Below are positions 48,121 to 59,741 of a stretch of 64,000 nt of DNA, one piece after another (positions within the stretch are counted from its first letter, which is position 1; the number at the start of each line of letters is the position of its first letter). The DNA comes from Callorhinus ursinus. Its lineage: Eukaryota; Chordata; Mammalia; Carnivora; Otariidae. The translations under genes and the position numbers were made by a program. Where the stretch lies: assembly GCF_003265705.1 (NCBI RefSeq), contig NW_020312848.1, positions 53,901,808-53,965,807 of the forward strand, written 5' to 3'. The notes beneath the pieces were generated by a model. That model was not told the DNA's origin, did no database searches, and worked only from the letters and a program-made list of their open reading frames with translations.

Positions 48121-48612
48121 TGCAGGCAGGCCAGGTCCAAGGACACTGGGAGGGTCCTGCAGGATCAGCCAAGGAGTTCCTTGGCTTCACACAGTATGGA
48201 AATCAAACGAGAGCCAACAAGAGGTGAAAGCAGAGTTTATTGAAGATATTGAGAGAGCAGATACAGACAGAGAGACTTGGAAAGGAAAGGAGCATAAGTT
48301 TTTGCCTGGGGTCTGGGGTTTTTATTGACAATTGTGCTCTGGTGCATGTGTTCTCTCAGGCATCCAGGAACTGGTCAGAACCAGGACAGGGTTCAGGTGT
48401 CCATCATAAGTCACTTATTCCCTGGAGCTAGGGGGTTTTGGCGTCGAGATGTCTAGCACCAGTGGTCTGGAATATGCACACAATGGCTTCACTCTGTCAT
48501 TCCTCAGATATTATCTGTTGGGCCAGAACACTGCAATATCATTAACTCCTTGTCCCTTACAAGGAGGACATGCATTAAGGCATATATATGTAAGACAGGG
48601 GTACAGGTCCCA
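48121..48612 (-). mobile_element. Solo LTR, class I endogenous retrovirus type, antisense
   Basis: On the minus strand: a U3-like region, a TATA-like caataaaaa (plus about 48319-48327), a polyadenylation signal aataaa (plus 48236-48241), then a U5-like 'ctttcacctcttgttggctc' and 'agccaaggaactccttggc', ending with CA at 48121. This R-U5 pattern fits a gammaretrovirus-like LTR. No gag, pol or env sequence is adjacent, so nothing codes. The far (U3) end is uncertain and may lie between 48560 and 48620. Confidence 0.6.
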
Positions 48613-48644
48613 GCAAGAACAGAAGCAGGAAAAGAAGCAAAAGG

Positions 48645-48660
48645 AAAAAAAAAAAAAAAA
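48645..48660. repeat. Poly(A) tract
   Basis: An A run following 'gcaaaagg'. It may be the tail of an unrecognised short retro-insertion beside the LTR. Confidence 0.8.
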
Positions 48661-48939
48661 CTAGCTTTTTCTTTCATGGGATCCTTTCAATTCCCCTGTC
48701 TCCATTTTAATCCTGATAACTTCAAGGAAATTTTTTTGAAGCACTACTGTGTAAAAAAACATCTTGCCAGATTGTAGAAGATCAGAGTAAATGAAGCAAA
48801 ATCATTTCTCTAGTCTGGTTTATGTGCAATTATAATAAAAGGCAGAATGAGATGACTATAATATAATAAAACAAATTCAAGTGAATGCTTAGAAAAGAAA
48901 ATAATTGATTGCTAATCCGAGCATCCCGGGGATCATTTC

Positions 48940-49700
48940 ATAGAGGTGGCCATGGGACTGAGCCTTGTACGGGTTTTGGTAGACTGAGGTGTTTGCCAAC
49001 ACAGTGTGCCCCCGGCTGAGAGAAATGAAAAAGGTAAACTGTTGGAAAGCAAAAGTGCCACGTGTGCTCAGAGCGTGGCAGGTGGGGCTCCTGGTTCTGA
49101 TGTTTGCCAGGAAGAGGTCTCTAAGGAGATAAACCTGGAGAGGACTTGGGATTAGGTGGTGATAGGCCTTGTATTTCAAGTAAGGAAGGTAAGCTCTTTC
49201 CTGTAAGATTGGAAAACCTTGTTAGTGTTTGACAAGGCTAGAGACCTGACGAGATTTGCATTTGGGGAGGGTAATCCTGGCAACGATAAATAGTACTGAT
49301 TGGAGAAGGAAGACATTAGAGGCTGGGTGGCCACTGCAAAGACTGTAACAAGAGTCCAGATGAAAAATGGTGAAGTATGGAATTCAGACTTGAGGGAGCA
49401 TGAATGGTGAGGAGGGAGGCAGACGGGAGAGGCGTTGTACAAATGACTGGCAGTAGTTACTGACTGACTGAAATTGAACTGAGGTGGAGGGAAGAGTGGA
49501 AATTACCTTGGGGTATTGAGTTGGGCTCACTGCGAAGGGCGTGCTGTCATTCAGTGAGACACGATCTGCATTCAGAGAAACAGCTTTGCAGGGTCAAGAC
49601 TGAGCGTGGAGTTTGGGCGATGTCTGGTTATCTGTATGTGTACAACTGATGGTTTTATTTTCAGGTCTTCAACTCAGAGAAAGTAGGTACAAGTGCCTTA
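48940..49700 (-). mobile_element. L2 LINE fossil, antisense
   Basis: Seen: 'gataggccttgtatttcaag', 'gacctgacgagatttgcat', 'taatcctggcaacgataaat', 'taacaagagtccagatgaaa' and 'gcagacgggagaggcgttgt'. This is the complement of the L2 reverse-transcriptase 3' region, in the same order as the element at 24 kb. Minus-strand frames here are relics of it. Confidence 0.6.
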
Positions 49701-50159
49701 TGGGCCAAAAGATAACTTTGCCAAAGCCAACTGACTGTCAAGCTAGACCGACCTAGAAGTTTCAAGAAAACATCCACTGTTCTGAAGACTTATGGAGACT
49801 TTAAACATTTTGTGGAATTGGAGGAGTGCCTGAGCTACCCTCCCGCCTCTGTCTGTCCCCTTATTCTGAACCAAGAGGCCTATAGCAGTCTGAAAAGTGA
49901 CTAACCTCACTAACTGCCTGTGGCTAGTTTTTGAAACAATCTGAGCGCTATTCCCTTTGCCCACTCCTCTAGGATTCTCTCTCTGGACATGAAGTCAGAA
50001 CCGATTAGGAAAATAGCCAGGGTGCTGTAGAGAGGGAGCCTGTGGTAACATGATGCATTGTATTCAGGAAGGGTCACCCTCACAAATAAAGACGTGGAGG
50101 TGGGAGTGAACAAGGAGCCTTGGTAACAGTATACTTAGAGGGATTGGGTTTTCTGTACT
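49701..50159. other. Unique sequence, nothing recognised
   Basis: No supported feature; possibly older L2 continuation. Confidence 0.35.
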
Positions 50160-50430
50160 ATAATAATGATCAAATTAGAGGAAAGCTAACACTGAGTGCT
50201 TACAAAGTGCCAAATACTGTGCTAAGCCCTTCATATGCATTGTCTCATTTAAAGCTGACAATTAAATTGGAGTTTTGTATTATTATCCCCATTTTACTTC
50301 CAAGGAATCTGAAGCAGAGAGAGTTTAAATGCCTTGGCCACATTAGCATTGCTCATGAGACTTGACTCGGGTTATTCATCCAACCCAGCTGACACTAGAG
50401 CCTACCCGTCTAACACTGCTCTGTTATTAC
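50160..50430 (+). mobile_element. MIR, long copy
   Basis: Seen: 'tgagtgcttacaaagtgcca', 'actgtgctaagcccttcata', 'attattatccccattttac', 'agcagagagagtttaaatg' and 'ccttggccacattagcatt'. Full MIR order in sense orientation. Confidence 0.88.
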
Positions 50431-51957
50431 ATGAAGATGTCACAGACGAGGGGAGTAAGGATTCTACCTTGATCCAGCTGAGCTACACTAGATGAAAGCT
50501 TGCTGAAAATTGGGCTAGTGTCTGTTTATTTTATAAAGCCACGGATGCAGAATTGAGAAGATTCAATCTTATCCATGTGGCTAGAGACTCTGGTAAACTG
50601 TAATCCACCAAACCTGTCTGTTGGCAAGTGCAAGGCTAGATAGACCATTACTTAAGAAGGAGAAGAAGGAAAAATGTAGAAGGAAGGAAATCCTTTCTAC
50701 TAACTGAGAGGAAGAATGCATCAAAGAACACTTTACTAAATCACCCAAAAGAAAAGAAATGTAACAATGTTTGGCATCTTCAGTAGGCTTCAGGAAAATA
50801 TGGGTTTTATAAAACAGGAAGCTGAAAGATCAGAAGTAGTTGAGATGAGAAAGAAATGGTATAAGTTTGGAGAGCATGAGATAAGAATATGATGGAATAA
50901 AGATGGCAGAGAAAATAAAATGCAATATCAGAATTAAATTTTGCTTTAGAGATACAGTAGTTAAAAGTAGTGCTGACACTATAAGTGAAATACCTAATAT
51001 GGGGGAGAAAATTTTATTCTCCAAAATACAAAAGAAACGTACAGACGTTTTAAAATGTGAGACAATAATAGGGCAGAGAATGGAGTTTGAACCTAAAAAT
51101 AATGGGAGTTTCTGAATATAAACATTTCTTGAATGGGAGATCAGAATATTTGAAACAGAGACAGGAATCTAACATAAAATCCAAGAAATTATTCTTAAAA
51201 ACAAGTGAGATAGGGAGAGAGGGAAAGAGGGAGAGAAAGTTATACCTTGATATTGGCAAATTTCTTGTAAAATAAACACAAAGGAAATAATGTTACAGTT
51301 ATTCAGTTGGAGGGAAAAGGTTTCCCACAGATCAGGTGGGTGAAATGAACTGACTTCAGACTTTTTTTCTCTGTAATAGAAATGCCTGAAGACACTGGGA
51401 CCTTATCCACAGAATGCTGAAGGAAAAAAAAAACTGTGACTCAAAAATTTTATGCATACTGTGTTACTTTTATAGTGTCGCCTAACAAGTTCCCAGAACT
51501 TAGCAAGTTAAAACAGTACCCATTTATCATCCCACAGCTTCTGTGGGCTCCTAGTCTGAGTATAGATCAACTGGGTCCTCTGCTATAGATCACGATGTAC
51601 ATCCATTACTGCTTACATAGTGACTTACAGACTGAAGATTTAGTAGCAAACTTGTATTTCATGTAGTTTTTCATAGTTACCATGCTGTGATAACTAAATC
51701 TATTGGGGGACTTAGGTTATTTAACTAGAGCATTGCAACTAAAATTTTTGCATATCCAGACCAAAGCAAGGACTATCTGTGTCTACAAAAGGAATTTTTT
51801 CTATGTTTTTGTATTTTCAAATGAATGTTACCGAGTATATATTACTTCTTAAGCAAAAGAAAAGAAATTTCAGGTTAAAAATCGGTGTTAAGATATTTAA
51901 AATACACGAACTCTTGATAGTAGTAAAGATAACGAAATCATAGGTGATTTTTCTTTC
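50431..51957. other. Unique, partly purine-rich sequence
   Basis: No gene recognised. The stretch 50640-51260 is A/G-rich with short frames on both strands, none with a motif. Confidence 0.4.
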
Positions 51958-51972
51958 ATATTTTAGTATTTT

Positions 51973-52285
51973 ATTTATATATTTATTTTATTTATTTATT
52001 TTTTAAGATTTTATTTTTAGGGGCACCTGGGTGGCTCAGTCAATTGAACATCCCACTCTTGGTTTCAGCTCAGGTCATGATCTCAGGGTTGTGAAATCTA
52101 GCCCCACTTCGGGCTCTGCACTGGGCATGGAGCCTGCTTAAGATTCTCTCTCCCTCTGCCTCTGCCTCTGCCCCTCCCCCCCAATTTTATTTTTAAGTAA
52201 TCTCTACACCCAACGTGAGGCTCAAACTCACAACCCTGAGATCAAGAGCCACATGCTCTACTGACTGAGCCAGCCAGGCACCCCC
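51973..52285 (-). mobile_element. Older short-type SINEC, antisense, split by a younger SINE
   Basis: Two halves, 51973-52019 and 52184-52285, join into 'ttttaagattttatttttaa' then 'gtaatctctacacccaacg' and the head complement 'ctgagccagccaggcacccc'. TSD catattttagtattt (51958-51972) and catgttttagtattt (52286-52300), one mismatch. Confidence 0.9.
52020..52183 (+). mobile_element. CAN-SINE inserted within the older SINEC
   Basis: Sense copy 'ggggcacctgggtggctcag' to a short C-rich end. It lacks the usual aaataaata tail. TSD attttattttta identical at 52008-52019 and 52184-52195, both inside the older element. Confidence 0.9.
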
Positions 52286-52379
52286 ATGTTTTAGTATTTA
52301 AATTTCAACTTTGAGCATATATTATATATATGATCTTAAAAGAAACAACTTATAAAGATTAATTTTGTAAATTTTTACT

Positions 52380-52560
52380 ACATTTATCTATGGTATAATT
52401 TAGTCAATAAACTTTGAGACCTATTATATACCAGAAACATGGTGGAAGCCATGTATACCTAAGTGAATAAGGCATATTTTCTGTCCTAAAGGACCTTACT
52501 GTATAAGGTGAGACAGACATTGAAACATGTGAATTTAAAAGTGGCATAGTAAGTGTTTTT
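52380..52560 (-). mobile_element. L2 3' end fossil, antisense, tentative
   Basis: Seen: 'gacctattatataccagaaa', 'tgtcctaaaggaccttactg' and 'gtgagacagacattgaaac', the complement order of the L2 3' end. Very diverged. Confidence 0.5.
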
Positions 52561-53208
52561 ACATACTATAGACAGAGGATGGAGAAATTACTAAGAATCA
52601 GAGGTTTCCCAATGTGAACTGATTCACTGAAAGGAAAGATGTCTAATAACACTTAGCTTTTTTGTTTCTTCTTAAACTATTATTATTTCAATGCTGAAGT
52701 TTCTGTGAAGAGGAAGAATTTGAAATAAAATGTGTAATAGTCTGTGGTTAAAGCATGAGAAATATGTCACTTGCCATCTTTGGACATCTATAGTGAGTTA
52801 GTCAAGAGTAATCGAAAGGCAATGGAGTTATCTTGTTCTGTGATTCCTCTTCATGATTATGCCAAAAGAAACACATATGCAAATCTTATTTGCAGTATCG
52901 GGACATATGAAATGAGATTGTTTTCTGATTCTTCTTTTTTTTCTGCTTTGGAAACAGAAATTTTTACTGAGGCCCTCAGATGAACAATTTCAAAAATTTT
53001 AATCAAATTCCAACTGTTCTCATTTTCTGTTTAGTATTTAAGGGGCTATCATGTTGAAAAGACCATAGGGAAATTATTTCATTATATTTTTTTATGCCCT
53101 CAGAGACACCTCTAAAGGATTTTCCTATTTCCTAAACACCACATCCTGGACCACAACTCAGGAAACATATAACTGATGTGTGGAGAAACTTCCCTCCGTT
53201 AAGTTGTT
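52561..53208. other. Unique sequence, nothing recognised
   Basis: No supported feature. Confidence 0.4.
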
Positions 53209-53218
53209 CTTCAAAATA

Positions 53219-53401
53219 GATTTTTTTAAAGATTTTATTTATTTGAGAGAGAGTGCATGCGATCAGGGGGGAGGGGCAGAGGGAGAGGGACAAGCAGACC
53301 CCCCACTGAGCAGGGAGCCAGAAATGGGCCAGTCCCAGGACCCTGGGATCATGACCTGAGCCAAAGGCAGAACCTTAACCGACTGAGCCACCCAGGCGCC
53401 C
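53219..53401 (-). mobile_element. CAN-SINE, antisense (first of a tandem pair)
   Basis: Complement copy ending 'ccgactgagccacccaggcg'. Flanked by cttcaaaata (53209-53218) and cttcaaagta (53402-53411). Confidence 0.93.
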
Positions 53402-53411
53402 CTTCAAAGTA

Positions 53412-53526
53412 TTTTTTTTTAAGATTTTATTTTTAAGTAATCTCTATCCCCATCATAGGGATCAAACTTACAACCCTGAAATCCAGAGTCACATGCTCTA
53501 CCACCAACTAAGCCAGCCGGGGCCCC
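53412..53526 (-). mobile_element. Older short-type SINEC, antisense (second of the pair)
   Basis: Short form without the purine-rich body: 'aagattttatttttaagtaa', 'cttacaaccctgaaatcc', 'ccaactaagccagccggggc'. Flanked by ttcaaagtatttt on the left and ctcaaaatatttt (from 53527) on the right, so both SINEs used the same short target. Confidence 0.88.
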
Positions 53527-53544
53527 CTCAAAATATTTTTTTGA

Positions 53545-53640
53545 TTGCATCTATTTTGTGCCAAATACCACATTAAACCCTGAGTGCACAGCATTAAACC
53601 TGATGGTGTAGCCTTCCTCATGAAGCTTAGGAAGAAAGAA
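53545..53640 (-). mobile_element. L2 3' end fossil, antisense, tentative
   Basis: 'tttgtgccaaataccacatt', 'tgagtgcacagcattaaacc' and 'ttcctcatgaagcttagg' follow the complement of the L2 terminal region. It is short and diverged. Confidence 0.5.
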
Positions 53641-55209
53641 CCTGAAGCAGGATGCATTTATGGCTAAATTCACAGGACCTAGAACCACTTGGAATACTTT
53701 TTCATTGCTTAAAAGGTCTCCAGGAAGTTTTTCTCTTTGTGCATCCTCCCCATCCAACCTAAACCTGGTATTTAGTTAGAATTGCAATTTCTTTTCTGTT
53801 ATTTCTGAAGGAAAATATCTTTACGGACAGCACCTCAGCAGTAACCAAACCATGACAATTACATCCTTAGAGATTTTAGTCTAACATAGTGAGAAGGATG
53901 GCTACCAGATGGTCTCAGTGTGAACAAATTGCACGGCTTCATGGGTAGAGGTGTACAGATAAATGATGGTAAAGAAAGTGGGAGAGGGAGGAAGTTGCAC
54001 AGGGAGGTGGGTGAGGGCACGAGGAGTGAAAAGGAAGGGGGTTGAGAATAGAAAGAGAATGAAAAGCAATTTAGATTCATCATGAAAAATTTCTTCAAAG
54101 CTATGTTTTAGAGACTCTATAGAAGTTAACCATATGCAAAAACACTATAGCAGAGTTTTAAAAATGCCTGGAGACAAGGTGGATGCAGTTCATACCAGCA
54201 CGTTTCTTTCCTCTCGGTGTCACATGGCAAAAAATGAAAAGAGACCCTCTTAGGAACTGAGGATCTGATATTCTGGCTTTGATCCAGAAGATCCAGAGAC
54301 AGGAGGAGAGGGATCTGGAAACTCACTTCCCTGATGGGAAGAACAGCTGGTGTTCTCTCACCCTTCATATTTTCTGATATTTCTAATATAGGACTTAATC
54401 TTTCACATCGCCTGGTGTAGATGCATGTCTAGGATCCAGAAGTTACGGACAGACACATCTGTAGGCTTAGAAGCTTCATGAAGGACATGTTGGCAAAAAG
54501 TCTTGTCTTTTCTCAGGGAGTGAATAAGTGAATAGATGAGTTTCAGGAGCATTTGGATTAATCCCTGTTTAATAAACTCAGAAACAGTGTGCAAGAGAAG
54601 GTGAAGAATGTTGAAGGAGCAGTCCTCGTCTTGTGAGGGAAATGTGATGGAATTTTGGGAAGCCTGACCCTAAAATAATGGTACTGTTAAGTGACAACAT
54701 ACAGGGTTGATACACACTTTGGCATTTTTGATATTCCTATAACCAAAGGATTAGTAATTGCCTACCACTTCCAGGTTTTGTCAATTGTATAAAATAATAG
54801 TATTTATCATGCCTTTGATATCCACAGATGAAAAGTACCTTACTGATGTAAATTATATGCCCATGGTGTTCCTGAAGAGATCTAATACATTTTATCTAAT
54901 TTTCCTCTCACCTGTTTATTTGAAATCAGAATTCTTGCTTACTAATACTGTTTTTGCAACATTTTGCTATATGTTCAGTTGGAAAACCTCACCAGCCTGA
55001 CAAAATATTTTAGACATTACCATGGCACTAAGGTCACAGCTAAGTTACTTTGTATGATTATATCAGTGGTTTTGCTCAGAGGATTTTTTTTATAATAATT
55101 TAAAACTGGTGGGAAGTATTTACTGCCATGCATTTTGCACTTGATTGACTCTAAGAAGCATTATTCTTGGAAAATATTTCTTTTAAAAAGCTGTCAATTA
55201 TTTTAATCT
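53641..55209. other. Unique sequence, nothing recognised
   Basis: A somewhat purine-rich block near 53930-54700 has minus-strand frames of 60-80 codons without motifs. Remaining sequence is AT-rich. Confidence 0.4.
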
Positions 55210-56560
55210 TAATGTGTTCTATAACTGCATTTTAAAAAATTTTAGTGTTTGAATTAATATAGTTACATATTTTAAAATTCAAAAGGTATGAAAAGCAAAA
55301 GGTATTTCTTTCACCCCGTCCCATAGACAGTTCCCTTCCCCAGAGATAATCAATATTATCATTTTTTGGATATCTTCTAGAGATACTTTGTGCATATTCA
55401 AGCAATGTGGATATTTTACACAAATGGTAGCATTCCATGCACAATTTTACACCTTGCTTTCTGCACTAAGAAATAAATTTTGGAAATCATTGCTTTAGCA
55501 ACCCATAAGGAGCCTCCTCATTCATTTCCATGACTAGATAGTATTCCACTGAAAGATGATGTCGTTTATCCAGTTTCCTATTGATGGCCACCTGGGATGT
55601 TTCTAATTTTTTGTTGCTAAGAAAAAATGCATCAGCGAATAGCTGTGAACATATGGCATTTCACATATGCATAAGTATAACTGAGGATAAGTTTTTAGAG
55701 CTGGAACTCCTGGGCCAAAGAATATGTTTATTTGTAATTTTGATTGATATTACCCAAAGACTATCTATAGATCTGTTGCCATTTTGTATTTCCATAACTT
55801 AGTGTATGCTTTCCACAATGTCACCAACACAATGTTATTTAACAATCGGATCTTTCCCAATCTGCCAGTCTTCTCAGAATATCTTTAATTTGCTTTCTTT
55901 TAGTATGAATTAGGTTGAATGTATTTTCACATCTAAAAGAGGCATTTTGGGGGCACCTGGGTGGCTCAGTTGTTAAGCATCTGCCTTTGGCTCAGGTCAT
56001 GATCTCAGGGTCCTGGGATCAAGCCCTGCATCAGGCTCCCTGCTCAGCGGGAAACCTGCTTCTCCCTCTCCCACTCCCCCTGCTTGTGTTCCCTCTCTCA
56101 CTATCTCTCTGTCAAATAAATAAATAAAATCTTTAAAAAAAAATAAAAGAGGCATTTCCTCCAAACCATTCAGTACTTTGCTCATTTTTCCTGTTGGATT
56201 TGTCAGTCTTTTTCTTGTTGATCTGTAGGAGCTTTTCATATATTAGGAAAATTCTGAGTGCAATTATGATCCCCCATTTATCATTTACTTTTAACTTTGG
56301 CTTTGGTTTTTACTAAGCAGATTTTTTTGATGCACTTGATTTATTGACATTTTCTTTTATGGGTTGTGGATTTTGTGTCATTGTTAGGAGACCTTTCCTC
56401 CTCCAAGATTATAAAATAGTTATTCCATGTATTTTGTCTAGAATTTTTATGGTTTTATTTTTTACATTTAAATCTTTGACCTATTAGAATCTATCCTAAT
56501 ACAATATAAGTGAAGGAGCAAGTGTTTTTATATACACACATAGCATTTACTCAGAAGACA
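55210..56560 (-). mobile_element. Ancient L1M, antisense, split by a SINE
   Basis: Complement of an old L1: 'ttccatgactagatagtattcc', 'tgggatgtttctaatttttt', 'actcctgggccaaagaatat', 'tttgtaattttgattgat'. After the SINE it continues with 'tcttgttgatctgtaggagc', 'gttaggagacctttcctcct' and 'tttgacctattagaatc'. 3' UTR lies at the left, ORF2 3' half to the right; heavily mutated. Confidence 0.8.
55948..56143 (+). mobile_element. CAN-SINE, sense, within the L1M
   Basis: Near-consensus copy from 'ggggcacctgggtggctcag' to aaataaataaataaaatct and an A run. TSD taaaagaggcattt identical at 55934-55947 and 56144-56157. Confidence 0.96.
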
Positions 56561-56837
56561 TGCTTATCATCATCAATAAGAAACTAAAGTAATATGTGTA
56601 AGAATAGTTTATCATTCTGGTGCTTCCCCCCCAACTTTACTGAGGTAAGATTGACAAATAAGAATGTAAGATGTGTACAAAAATGTGTACAGTGTACAAA
56701 ATGATGATTTGATATACATAAATATTGTGAGATGACTCTTATCAAGTAAATGAACACACCCATCACTTCATGTAGTTACCTTTTTTTGTGTGTGTAGTGT
56801 GTGTGAAATGTGAAATGAAGACATTTAAGTTCTGGTC

Positions 56838-57042
56838 TCTCTTTTTTTTTTTTAAGATTTTATTTATTTATTTGACAGAGAGAGAGAGAGGGCACAAGCA
56901 GGGGGAGTGGCAGGCGGAGGGAGAGGGAGAAGCAGGCTCCCTGCTGAGCAGGGAGCCCGATGCGGGGCTCAATCCCAGGACCCTGGGATCATGACCTGAG
57001 CCGAAGGCAGCCTCTTAACCGACTGAGCCACCCCGGTGCCCC
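56838..57042 (-). mobile_element. CAN-SINE, antisense, within the old L1
   Basis: T run, tttatttatttgacag, (GA) run, head complement 'cgaaggcagcctcttaacc' to 'gccaccccggtgcccc'. Flanks aagttctggtc (from 56827) and aaagttctagcc (from 57043) are the decayed TSD. Confidence 0.94.
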
Positions 57043-57085
57043 AAAGTTCTAGCCTTTTGACAAATTTCAATTATACGATACAATG

Positions 57086-57175
57086 TTATCAACTATAGTT
57101 GACATGTTATATATTTGATCCTCAGACCAGTTATCAACTATGGTCGACATGTTGCATATTTGATCCTCAGACCAT
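57086..57175. repeat. 45-bp tandem duplication inside the L1 3' UTR
   Basis: Units 57086-57130 and 57131-57175, each starting 'ttatcaactat' and ending 'tttgatcctcagacca', match at 40 of 45 positions. Confidence 0.92.
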
Positions 57176-58089
57176 ATGCATCTTAAAACTTAAAATTTGT
57201 GCCCTTTTACCAACTTCTTCCTATTTTTCCTGCACCCCCCTGCCCTAGCCCCTGACAACCACTTTTCTGCCCTCTGTTTCTATGAGTTTGATTTTTTTTT
57301 TTAGATTCCTCATATAAGTGATAATATGTAGTATATGTCTTTCTCTGACTTATTTCACTTAACATAATGCCTCCAGTTTCATCCATTGTGTTCCAGATGA
57401 CAGGATTGCCCCTTTTTAAATGGCTGAATAACATACCATTGTATGCATATACCACATTTTCTTTATCCATTTGTCTTTTGACTCTTAGGTGGTTTCTGTA
57501 TCTTGGCTATTGTGAATAATGCTGCAGTGAATATGGGAGTGCAGAGATGTCTTTGAAATACTGACTACATTTCCTTTGGATACAAACATGGAAGTGGAAT
57601 TTCTGGATCAAATGATAGTTCTATTTTTAATTTCTTGGAGGACCTCCATGCTGTTTTCCATAGTGACTGCACCAGTTTGCATCCCCACCCAATGGTGTGC
57701 AAGGTTCCCTTTTCTCCACATCCTCACTAGCATTTGTTATCTCGTCTTTTTTTGATAATAGACATCCTAACAGATATGAGGTGATATCTTGTGGTTTTGA
57801 TTTGCATTTCCCTGATGACTAGTGATGTTGAGCATCTTTTCATGTACTTGGTGGCGACTTCTATATCTTCTTTGGAAAAATGTCTCTTCAGACCTTTTGC
57901 CCATTTTTTAATTGGATTGGTTTTTTGCTAGTGAATCGTACGAGTTCCTTGTATGTTTAAGATTTTTAACCCCTTATTGGATATGTTGTTTGCAAATATT
58001 TTCTCCCATTCCATAGGTTGCCTTTTCATTTTGTTGATGTACCACTTGTTGCTTTGGGTGTCTTCTCCTTCCATCTATGAAAGGACTTT

Positions 58090-58915
58090 GCTCTGCCTTT
58101 TACTCACTTTCCCACAACAATTCTCTTGCAACTAGTTTATTTACCTCAATAGAGAAACATGCCCCAGGTCTTCTCTCTTAAACAAGTAACACTCCATGCA
58201 ATCCACTTACTCTTGTAATTTGGCAATTCTACCATTTACTTTCATCGTAACACTGGTAATTAAAAGAATGGTCTACTTTCTCAAATCTGTTACTGCCTAT
58301 TTCCGCCTCCTGTTTCCACAATCTGACTTCTGACCAAACCCTCCCATGAGGTTATTTCAGCCAGTTTCAGTAACCTCCCTATTAACCAAGACACAGAGCA
58401 TTATCTTATCATTATCTTAATCTTTTTGCTTCATCTGATTTTATTGATTGTATTTTCCTTCTTAAAATACTCTAGTCTCAGGCTTTATTGTACCATTCTC
58501 CTGGTTTTCAACCAGACTTCTCAAGCTGAGCCTTCTCAGTATCCTTCCCAGGCTCTGATTCCTTTTTGCCCTCAAATGACAGTACTCTGTTGTTTGCTGT
58601 CCCCTTTAGATCACTTTCTTAAAGATTTATTTATTTGAGAGAGAGAGAGCGTGCCTGTGGGTGGGGAGGGGCAGAGAGAGAAAGAGAGAGAGAATTTCAG
58701 GCAGACCTCATGCCGAGTGTGGAGCTGAGGATGCTATATCAAAGTTTGTAATTATTTTATTTCAGCAGTTTACTGATCTAATTTATTTCTTCTCCATTAG
58801 AATATAGACTTTGCAAGGACACAGACCTTTTCTGTCTTGTTCCTGTAGTACCCTTAGAACTTAGTATATGTCTGCATACAGTAGGTGATTAACAGACATT
58901 TATTGATGGAAGGAA
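58090..58915 (+). mobile_element. L2 LINE fossil, sense, interrupted
   Basis: Degenerate L2 RT/3' sequence. The clearest part is the terminal block after the SINE fragment: 'ccattagaatatagactttg', 'aggacacagaccttttctgt', 'ttagtatatgtctgcataca' and 'gtaggtgattaacagacatt', the L2 3' terminus. Confidence 0.65.
58622..58735 (-). mobile_element. CAN-SINE fragment, antisense, head missing
   Basis: Tail and purine-rich body only ('aaagatttatttatttgaga', GA runs, 'gcagacctcatgccgagtgt'). The tRNA-like head complement is absent, so it is deleted at its 5' end. It lies inside L2. Confidence 0.8.
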
Positions 58916-58985
58916 GAGATAAAGGAAGGGAGCGAAGGAAGAAGAAAGGAAAGAAAAGAGAGAGGGGAGGGAGCAAGGAGAAAGT
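58908..58985. repeat. Polypurine (GGAA/GA-rich) low-complexity tract
   Basis: Almost uninterrupted A/G on the plus strand following the L2 3' end; probably an expanded L2 terminal repeat. Confidence 0.85.
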
Positions 58986-59059
58986 TGATTTTGCGGGTTC
59001 ACCGTTATGTCCTCAACATCTAACTTTAACATTATGTGCATTCAATAAATATTGTTTAG

Positions 59060-59411
59060 GAAATTGTGCAAGACTGTTGAATCACAGATCTGTACTTCTG
59101 AAACAAATAACGCAACATATTTTAAGAAAAAAGGAAAAGAAGAAGATAACAGGAGAGGAAGAAAAGGGGAGTATGTCAGAGGGGGAGACGAACCATGAGA
59201 GATGATGGACTCTGAAAAACTGAGGGTTCTAGAGGGTAGGGGGGTGGGGGGATGGGTTAACCTGGTGATGGGTATTGAGGAGGGCACGTTTTGCATGGTG
59301 CACTGGGTGTTATGAACAAACAATGAATCATGGAACACTGCATCAAAAACTAATGATGTAATATATGGTGATTAACATAACAATAAAAAAAATTTAAAAA
59401 AAAAAAAAAAA
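59060..59411 (+). mobile_element. Young L1 3' end, sense, 5'-truncated
   Basis: Runs from 'gtgcaagactgttgaatcac', through 'gaaacaaataacgcaacata', a purine-rich block and 'gaccatgagag'-like 3' UTR, to 'catcaaaaactaatgatgta' and a long A tail. Flanks share 'aggaaat', a short possible TSD. Same subfamily as the copies at 2, 33, 44 and 61 kb. Confidence 0.93.
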
Positions 59412-59741
59412 AGGAAATGAACTCCCAAAATTCTATTCTCAGCCTCCTGCTCTTCTCATTCTACACATCTCATACAGATTTATGGATAATTTCACCTACA
59501 CTATTACTTCAACTACTATTGATCTGCTAATGGCTCCCAAATCTAAATCTGAGGCCATTACTCTCTGGTTCAAGAACCACAGGTAGAGCAGCTTAGTGGT
59601 CATTCCTACTAAGAGATATCACAGGTCCCTTAAACTCAGCATGCTCAACATCGAATTTATTACTTTTCCATTCAAACTTATCCTCTTCCTGTGTTTTTTA
59701 CCTTTATAAATGAAGCTATCATCTGCTCAGATTACTTTGAG

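Larger units (their letters stand above)
56625..58040 (-). mobile_element. Old L1 (L1MA/MB type), antisense, split by a SINE
   Basis: Left: 3' UTR complement ('ctttactgaggtaagattga', 'tttgatatacataaatattg'). After the SINE: 'catctagttgacat'-like UTR with an internal 45-bp duplication. Then the ORF2 3' end complement: 'atcttggctattgtgaataa', 'gactgcaccagtttgcatcc', 'gatgttgagcatcttttca', 'catattttctcccattcca'-like sequence. 5' end truncated near 58040. Confidence 0.88.

Noticed and set aside
58885..59205. 106-codon frame rich in K, R, E
   Set aside because: Encoded by the polypurine tract and the adjoining L1 3' UTR; no gene evidence.
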